From: Hylemonella gracilis ATCC 19624
GTDB lineage: Bacteria > Pseudomonadota > Gammaproteobacteria > Burkholderiales > Burkholderiaceae_C
Assembly: GCF_000211835.1 (NCBI RefSeq)
Contig: NZ_AEGR01000080.1
Coordinates: 1-64,000 of the forward strand
Length of the DNA stretch: 64,000 nt
Reading direction: 5' to 3'
The notes under the pieces are model-generated. The model saw only the letters and a list, made by a program, of their open reading frames with translations. It was not told the origin of the DNA and ran no database searches. Within the stretch, counting starts at the first letter, position 1; each line of letters opens with the position of its first letter. This document shows, piece by piece, positions 58,522 through 64,000 of the stretch. Made by a program: the position numbers and the translations under genes.

Positions 58522-60927
58522 TCAACGTTGTGTCTTGCGCGCCTTGGTCTTCGCCGCTGCCTTTTTGACGGCGGATTTGACCGAGGCCTTGAGGGCCTGA
58601 ATGGGGCTCAGCAGCGCCAGCTTGTCGCGCTTCGCACTGGTTTTGCGCGCAGAGGTTTTGGCGGCACCCGCTTTTTGAGAACCTGAGGCAGCCCGACGGG
58701 TTTTCCTGTTCAAGTTCGGTTCACTCGGGCCCTCGTCCCCATCGGTCTTCGACGGAGAAAACTCTCGGGGCTCCCTCGCTTCACGGACCGGCTCGCGCGT
58801 CAAACCCAGTTCGTCGCCCTTGACCAGGCGGAAATCAATGCGCCGACCATCCAGGTCAACGCGGCTGACTTGCACGCGCACGCGCGAGCCTATGGCGTAA
58901 CGGATACCGGTGCGCTCGCCCCGCAGCTCCTGCCTTGCCTCGTCAAAACGAAAATACTCGCCGCCCAGCTCGGTGATGTGCACCAGACCTTCGACATACA
59001 TGGCATCCAAGGTGACGAAAATGCCGAAGCTGGTCGCAGCGCTGACCACGCCATTGAACTCCTCCCCCAGGTGTTCGCGCATGTACTTGCACTTGAGCCA
59101 AGCCTCCACATCGCGACTGGCTTCATCCGCGCGGCGCTCGTTGGCGCTGCAATGCAGGCCGGCAGCTTGCCAGGCCAACAACTCGGCGCTGGCTTTCTTT
59201 GCTTTTTCGCCAGCAACTCTGACGGGCTTGCGCGCGGCATCGTTCTTCTCCAGGCGGCGCGCGAGTTTGGCATGGGCCTCCCCCGGCGTGGGCAGATTCG
59301 GCAGGTGATAGCGCGTCTTGTCGAGGATGGCCTTGATCACGCGGTGTACGAGAAGGTCGGGGTAACGACGGATGGGACTCGTGAAATGCGTATAGGCCTC
59401 GTAAGCCAAGCCGAAATGCCCGCTGTTGAAGGGGGTGTAAATGGCCTGCTGCATGGAGCGCAGCAGCATGGTGTGGATCTGCTGGGCGTCGGGCCGGTCT
59501 TTCACGGCTTCGGCAATACGCTGGAATTCGGCCGGCTGAGGGTCTTCGCTGATGGTCAGGCTCACACCCATGGCCTTGAGGTAGTTGCGCAGCACCTCGT
59601 TCTTTTCAGGCGTCGGCCCCTCATGCACGCGGAACAAGCCACTGTGCTTGCTCTGACCAATGAAATCGGCGCTGCAGACGTTGGCAGCGAGCATCGTCTC
59701 CTCAATCAGCCGATGGGCCTCATTGCGCACGCGCGGCACGATCTTCTCGATGCGTCCGCTCTCGTCACAGACGATCTGCGTCTCGGTGGTCTCGAAATCC
59801 ACCGCACCGCGCCTGGCCCGCGCAGCCAGCAGCGCTCGATAAACCTCGTAGAGATGGAGCAAATCGCCGACACGTTCCCGACGTCGGGCCGCCTCCGCGC
59901 CACGGGTATTGGCCAAGATGGCGGCCACCTCGGTGTAGGTGAAACGTGCATGGCTATGCATCACCGCCGGGTAGAACTGATACGCCTTGATGTCACCTTT
60001 TTCGCTGCCCTCCCCCTCGATCAGCATGTCGCAAACCATGCAAAGGCGATCCACGTCCGGGTTGAGCGAACACAGGCCGTTGGACAGTTTCTCGGGGAGC
60101 ATGGGAATGACACGGCGCGGGAAATAGACGCTGGTGGCGCGTTCGTACGCATCCACGTCAATTGGCGCGCCCGTTTCCACGTAGTGACTCACATCGGCGA
60201 TCGCGACAAGTAGCCGCCAGCCCTTCCTCGCGCTCTTGCCCCGACCCAGCGTGACCGGTTCGCAGTAGACAGCGTCATCAAAATCACGGGCATCCTCGCC
60301 ATCGATGGTGACCAGGGGCACATCGGTCAAATCGACCCGGTTTTTCTTGTCTTGCGGGCGAACCTTGTCCGGCAACCCACGCGCCTGCGCGATGCAGGCC
60401 TCGGAAAATTCATGGGGCACGCTGTACTTGCGCACCGCGATTTCAATCTCCATGCCTGGGTCGTCCACTTCGCCCAGCACTTCCTTGACGCGCCCCACGG
60501 GCTGCCCATACAAGGCGGGGGGCTCGACCAACTCCACCACCACGACCTGACCAACCCGTGCCTGTCCCGTCGCGCCTCGAGGGATCAGGATGTCTTGGCC
60601 GTAGCGCTTGTCCTCAGGCGCGACCAGCCACACGCTGTTTTCCTGAAGCAGCCGTCCAATGATGGGCTGGGTGGAGCGTTCGATGATCTCGACGACGCGG
60701 CCCTCGGGTCGCCCTTTACGATCGTGACGCACGACGCGCGCCTTGACGCGGTCCTTGTGCAGCACCGCGCGCATTTCGCTCGGCGACAGATAAATGTCCG
60801 CGTCACCATCATCGCGAACCACGAAGCCGTGGCCGTCCCGGTGGCCGCTGACCGTGCCCTCGATTTCCTCGAGCAAGGCCGCAGTCGCATGCGTGGAACC
60901 GGAATGGCTGATTTTCTTGTTATACAA
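58522..60927 (-). CDS. rnr: Ribonuclease R
   Basis: 801 residues. Cold-shock domains (about 20-165), RNB catalytic domain (TIDGEDARDFDDAVY near 207 carries the magnesium-binding Asp cluster), an S1 domain near 610-695 and an Arg/Lys/Ala-rich tail. A 3'-to-5' exonuclease that degrades structured RNA. The only available start is a TTG at 60927 (MYNKKISHSG), 19 bases from the 5' end of the divergent tRNA-Leu, with no strong ribosome site. Confidence 0.93.
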   Translation of the reverse strand: MYNKKISHSGSTHATAALLEEIEGTVSGHRDGHGFVVRDDGDADIYLSPSEMRAVLHKDRVKARVVRHDRKGRPEGRVVEIIERSTQPIIGRLLQENSVWLVAPEDKRYGQDILIPRGATGQARVGQVVVVELVEPPALYGQPVGRVKEVLGEVDDPGMEIEIAVRKYSVPHEFSEACIAQARGLPDKVRPQDKKNRVDLTDVPLVTIDGEDARDFDDAVYCEPVTLGRGKSARKGWRLLVAIADVSHYVETGAPIDVDAYERATSVYFPRRVIPMLPEKLSNGLCSLNPDVDRLCMVCDMLIEGEGSEKGDIKAYQFYPAVMHSHARFTYTEVAAILANTRGAEAARRRERVGDLLHLYEVYRALLAARARRGAVDFETTETQIVCDESGRIEKIVPRVRNEAHRLIEETMLAANVCSADFIGQSKHSGLFRVHEGPTPEKNEVLRNYLKAMGVSLTISEDPQPAEFQRIAEAVKDRPDAQQIHTMLLRSMQQAIYTPFNSGHFGLAYEAYTHFTSPIRRYPDLLVHRVIKAILDKTRYHLPNLPTPGEAHAKLARRLEKNDAARKPVRVAGEKAKKASAELLAWQAAGLHCSANERRADEASRDVEAWLKCKYMREHLGEEFNGVVSAATSFGIFVTLDAMYVEGLVHITELGGEYFRFDEARQELRGERTGIRYAIGSRVRVQVSRVDLDGRRIDFRLVKGDELGLTREPVREAREPREFSPSKTDGDEGPSEPNLNRKTRRAASGSQKAGAAKTSARKTSAKRDKLALLSPIQALKASVKSAVKKAAAKTKARKTQR
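60918..60926 (+). promoter_or_regulatory. Extended -10 element of tRNA-Leu
   Basis: TGTTATACA is an extended -10 (TGnTATAAT-like) about 20 bases before the tRNA; no -35 is evident. It overlaps the rnr start codon on the other strand. Confidence 0.4.
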
Positions 60928-60946
60928 TCTTGGTCTTGCCTGAGAT

Positions 60947-61031
<85 letters not shown>

Positions 61032-61036
61032 GACAA

Positions 61037-61068
61037 AAAAAGGCCGCTGCAGTTGCAGCGGCCTTTTT
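61037..61068. terminator. Bidirectional terminator between tRNA-Leu and clpA
   Basis: Perfect 15-base stem AAAAAGGCCGCTGCA / TGCAGCGGCCTTTTT with a GT centre, flanked by A/T runs on both sides, so it can serve the tRNA (plus) and clpA (minus). Confidence 0.9.
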
Positions 61069-61069
61069 C

Positions 61070-61097
61070 TTTGTGCAGACTGATCAGTCTGCACAAA
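61070..61097. repeat. Perfect 28-base palindrome after clpA
   Basis: Symmetric around TGATCA: each half is TTTGTGCAGACTGA reading inward, with no loop. It lies 13 bases after the clpA stop and adjacent to the bidirectional terminator. Confidence 0.9.
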
Positions 61098-61110
61098 ACA
61101 CGGCACTCGA

Positions 61111-63453
61111 TCAGTCGGTCGCCGTGGCCTCCTCGGGCTTGGCTTTGCCTTCCTTCTTTGGCAAGGGCTGGATGTCGAGCTTGACGTCGGTCTTGTCTTC
61201 GCCCTTCTCGTCCTTCACCACTTCGACATCCACCGACAGGCGGCCGCCGTCCACCAGACGGCCAAACAGCAGTTCGTCCGCCAGCGCGCGACGGATGGTG
61301 TCTTGGATCAGGCGCTGCATCGGGCGCGCGCCCATCAACGGATCAAAGCCCTTCTTCGCAAGATGCTTGCGCAGCGCGTCGGAGAAGGTGACCTCGACCT
61401 TCTTTTCCGCGAGTTGCGTTTCCAACTGAAGCAGGAATTTGTCCACCACCCGCAGGATGATCTGCTCATCCAGCGGCTTGAAGCTCACGATGGCATCCAA
61501 CCGGTTGCGGAATTCAGGCGTGAACAGGCGCTTGATGTCACCCATTTCGTCGCCCGCCGCTCGCGGGTTGGTGAAGCCGATGGTGGCCTTATTCATGGTC
61601 TCTGCGCCCGCGTTGGTCGTCATGACGATGATGACATTGCGGAAGTCGGCCTTGCGCCCGTTGTTGTCTGTCAGGGTGCCATGGTCCATCACCTGCAACA
61701 GCACGTTGAAGATGTCCGGGTGAGCCTTTTCGATTTCGTCGAGCAACAGCACGCAATGCGGCTTCTTCGTGACAGCCTCGGTCAGCAGACCACCCTGGTC
61801 GAAACCGACGTACCCGGGAGGCGCGCCGATGAGGCGGCTCACCGCGTGACGCTCCATGTACTCGGACATATCGAAGCGGATCAACTCGATGCCCAGGATG
61901 TAGGCCAGCTGCTTGGCCGCTTCCGTCTTGCCCACGCCCGTGGGGCCGCTGAAAAGGAACGCGCCGATCGGCTTGTCTGGCTTGCCCAGGCCAGAACGCG
62001 CCATCTTCACGGCAGAAGCCAAGGCTTCCAGCGCCTTGTCCTGGCCAAAGACCACGCTCTTCAGATCGCGCTCAATGGTCTGCAGCTTGCCTCGGTCGTC
62101 GTTGCTGACGTTCGCGGGCGGAATGCGCGCGATCTTGGCGACGATTTCCTCGACCTCGCTCTTGCTGATGGTTTTCTTGCGTTTGGAGGGCGGCAAGATG
62201 CGCTGCGCTGCACCAGCCTCGTCAATCACGTCGATGGCCTTGTCAGGCAGATGCCGATCGTTGATGTACTTGGCGCTCAACTCCGCCGCCGCCTGCAGGG
62301 CGGCGTTGGCGTACTTGACGTTGTGGTGCTCCTCGAAGCGCGATTTCAAGCCCTTGAGGATTTCGATGGTCTCCTGCACGCTGGGTTCCACCACGTCCAC
62401 TTTCTGGAAGCGACGGGACAGGGCGGCATCCTTCTCGAAGATGCCACGGTACTCGGTGAACGTGGTGGCACCGATGCACTTGAGCTGACCGCTGGACAAA
62501 GCAGGCTTGAGCAGGTTGCTGGCGTCCAGCGTGCCGCCACTGGCGGCGCCTGCACCGATCAAGGTGTGAATTTCATCGATGAACAAGACGGCGTTGGGTT
62601 TGTCCTTGAGGGACTTGAGCACGCCCTTGAGGCGCTGCTCAAAATCGCCGCGGTACTTGGTGCCCGCAAGCAGCGCGCCCATGTCCAGCGAGTAGACATT
62701 CGCCTCGGCAAGGATCTCTGGCACGTCGTTCTGAACGATGCGCCAGGCCAAGCCCTCGGCAATGGCCGTCTTGCCCACGCCTGCTTCTCCCACCAGCAAG
62801 GGATTGTTCTTGCGCCGGCGGCACAGAATCTGGATCACACGTTCCACCTCGTACTCGCGACCGATCAGCGGATCGATCTTGCCGTCCTTGGCTTGCTGGT
62901 TCAGGTTGACGGTGAACTGCTCCAGAGGAGATGCCTTGCCTTCGCCTTTTTCAGCGGCGGCGTTTTCCTCGGCTTCGCCAGCGTTGTCGTTGGACTTGCT
63001 GGATTCGGGCGGATCGCTTTTCTTGATGCCATGGGCGATGAAGTTCACCACATCCAGACGCGTCACGCCTTGCTGGTGTAGGTAATACACCGCATGCGAG
63101 TCCTTCTCACCAAAGATGGCCACGAGCACATTGGCACCAGTGACCTCCTTCTTTCCGCTGCCCGTGCTTTGCACGTGCATGATGGCGCGCTGGATCACCC
63201 GCTGAAAACCGAGCGTGGGCTGCGTGTCCACTTCCTCGGTGCCCGCCACCTGGGGCGTGTTGTCTTTGATGAAATTGGTCAGGCTCTTGCGCAAGTCATC
63301 GATGTTGGCCGCGCAGGCGCGCAGTACCTCAGCCGCGCTGGGATTGTCCAGCAAGGCCAGAAGCAGATGCTCCACGGTAATGAACTCATGGCGCTGTTGC
63401 CGAGCCTCGACAAACGCCATGTGCAGGCTGACTTCCAGTTCCTGGGCAATCAT
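61111..63453 (-). CDS. clpA: ATP-dependent Clp protease ATP-binding subunit ClpA
   Basis: 780 residues (E. coli 758). N-terminal adaptor-binding domain (about 1-145; [10 protein letters not shown]), two AAA+ modules with Walker A GEAGVGKT near 220 and GPTGVGKTE near 500, the pore-loop region [14 protein letters not shown], and the IGL/IGF-type ClpP loop (TIGFTNP) near 625. It unfolds substrates for ClpP, with ClpS supplying N-end-rule substrates. Follows clpS in the usual order with 150 bases between. Confidence 0.96.
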   Translation of the reverse strand: MIAQELEVSLHMAFVEARQQRHEFITVEHLLLALLDNPSAAEVLRACAANIDDLRKSLTNFIKDNTPQVAGTEEVDTQPTLGFQRVIQRAIMHVQSTGSGKKEVTGANVLVAIFGEKDSHAVYYLHQQGVTRLDVVNFIAHGIKKSDPPESSKSNDNAGEAEENAAAEKGEGKASPLEQFTVNLNQQAKDGKIDPLIGREYEVERVIQILCRRRKNNPLLVGEAGVGKTAIAEGLAWRIVQNDVPEILAEANVYSLDMGALLAGTKYRGDFEQRLKGVLKSLKDKPNAVLFIDEIHTLIGAGAASGGTLDASNLLKPALSSGQLKCIGATTFTEYRGIFEKDAALSRRFQKVDVVEPSVQETIEILKGLKSRFEEHHNVKYANAALQAAAELSAKYINDRHLPDKAIDVIDEAGAAQRILPPSKRKKTISKSEVEEIVAKIARIPPANVSNDDRGKLQTIERDLKSVVFGQDKALEALASAVKMARSGLGKPDKPIGAFLFSGPTGVGKTEAAKQLAYILGIELIRFDMSEYMERHAVSRLIGAPPGYVGFDQGGLLTEAVTKKPHCVLLLDEIEKAHPDIFNVLLQVMDHGTLTDNNGRKADFRNVIIVMTTNAGAETMNKATIGFTNPRAAGDEMGDIKRLFTPEFRNRLDAIVSFKPLDEQIILRVVDKFLLQLETQLAEKKVEVTFSDALRKHLAKKGFDPLMGARPMQRLIQDTIRRALADELLFGRLVDGGRLSVDVEVVKDEKGEDKTDVKLDIQPLPKKEGKAKPEEATATD

Positions 63454-63603
63454 ATGACTTCCTTTTGCCTTGCTGGACCCGGTATCACAGGGACCGGATC
63501 CTTCGTTGATCTGCGGCTAACTTTAATCCGATTCCAAAACCCATCCAAGCCACAGGGCGGAAGAATTGGCGAGAAATAGAAACAGAAAAAGAAACCAACT
63601 CTC

Positions 63604-63984
63604 TCATTCCACCGGTTCAGCCACGCACTGAAGCGGGTGTCCCGCCTTGCGGGCCGCTTCCAGCACTTGGTCGACCTTGGTCGCTGCCACGTCCTTGGTG
63701 TAAACGCCACAGATGCCCCGTCCATCCAGATGGATCTTGAGCATGATCTGGGTCGCTGTTTCCAAATCCTTGTTGAAATATTCCTGTATGACCACCACCA
63801 CGAACTCCATGGGGGTGTAGTCGTCATTGAGCATCACCACCTGGAACATCTGCGGCGGCTGTACCTTTTGCGGCCGTCGTTCCAGCACAACGGCGTCGCC
63901 GCCGTTGCCTTGATTCTCTCGATCGGGCTTGACGACAGGCAGTTTGGGAGGAGCGGGTGGTTGGGTTGCCATGTTCTTCGCCAT
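63604..63984 (-). CDS. clpS: ClpS adaptor protein
   Basis: 126 residues (E. coli 106). A longer flexible N-terminus (about 40 residues) precedes the core with [16 protein letters not shown], where DDYT and the Met form the N-degron pocket, and the C-terminal LQCVAEPVE. It docks on ClpA and delivers proteins with destabilising N-termini. A start four codons downstream is possible. Upstream promoter falls at the window edge. Confidence 0.96.
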   Translation of the reverse strand: MAKNMATQPPAPPKLPVVKPDRENQGNGGDAVVLERRPQKVQPPQMFQVVMLNDDYTPMEFVVVVIQEYFNKDLETATQIMLKIHLDGRGICGVYTKDVAATKVDQVLEAARKAGHPLQCVAEPVE

Positions 63985-64000
63985 GGCTTCATTCTATCGA

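Overview
The window is high-GC, gene-dense chromosomal DNA from a betaproteobacterium of the order Burkholderiales, most likely Comamonadaceae or a close relative. The evidence is housekeeping gene order (rpsB-tsf-pyrH-frr-uppS-cdsA-dxr-rseP-bamA-skp-lpxD-fabZ-lpxA-lpxB-rnhB-trmH; carA-leuE-carB-greA; rlmE-ftsH-folP-glmM) and three copies of a GC-rich, about 95-base palindromic repeat of the kind scattered through Comamonadaceae genomes. No insertion sequence, prophage, rRNA operon or CRISPR array was seen.

Left part (1-20922), accessory metabolism. A minus-strand operon encodes a secreted YVTN beta-propeller, a secreted NodB-type deacetylase with an altered metal motif, and a membrane fatty-acid hydroxylase/sterol desaturase-like protein cut by the window edge. 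An RsuA-type pseudouridine synthase follows. A polyamine-type ABC importer comes next (ATPase, Tat-exported binding protein, two permeases), with inverted repeat copies around the first permease and one copy read as coding sequence in the second. Then comes a complete form II CoxL-type molybdenum hydroxylase cluster (coxS-L-M-D-E-G and xdhC/coxI), followed by a hydantoin-racemase-like protein lacking its second cysteine, a LysR regulator divergent from an azoreductase, and an agmatinase. An AT-rich patch (19665-20168) precedes an AbiEi-like antitoxin gene without a recognisable toxin.

Middle (20923-50437), core genes, mostly on the minus strand: glmM, folP, ftsH and rlmE; yhbY in the opposite direction; greA and the carbamoyl-phosphate synthase genes with a LeuE-type exporter between them; isocitrate lyase; then the long envelope/translation cluster that makes lipid A precursors, undecaprenyl diphosphate, phospholipid precursors and outer-membrane assembly factors. 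Intrinsic-terminator-like hairpins sit just upstream of greA, folP and tsf, suggesting attenuation inside these units. rpsB has a long structured leader.

Right part (50438-64000). Directly upstream of rpsB is a three-gene set: a PAP2 lipid phosphatase with a complete active-site signature, an outer-membrane barrel that resembles the lipid A oxidase LpxQ, and a small second barrel. Together they suggest a lipid A remodelling cassette, the most interesting candidate in the window. A plus-strand series follows: amidase, D-amino-acid dehydrogenase, HDOD protein, metallo-beta-lactamase-fold hydrolase and bifunctional NAD(P)HX repair enzyme. The window ends with rnr, tRNA-Leu(CAG), a bidirectional terminator beside a perfect 28-base palindrome, clpA and clpS.
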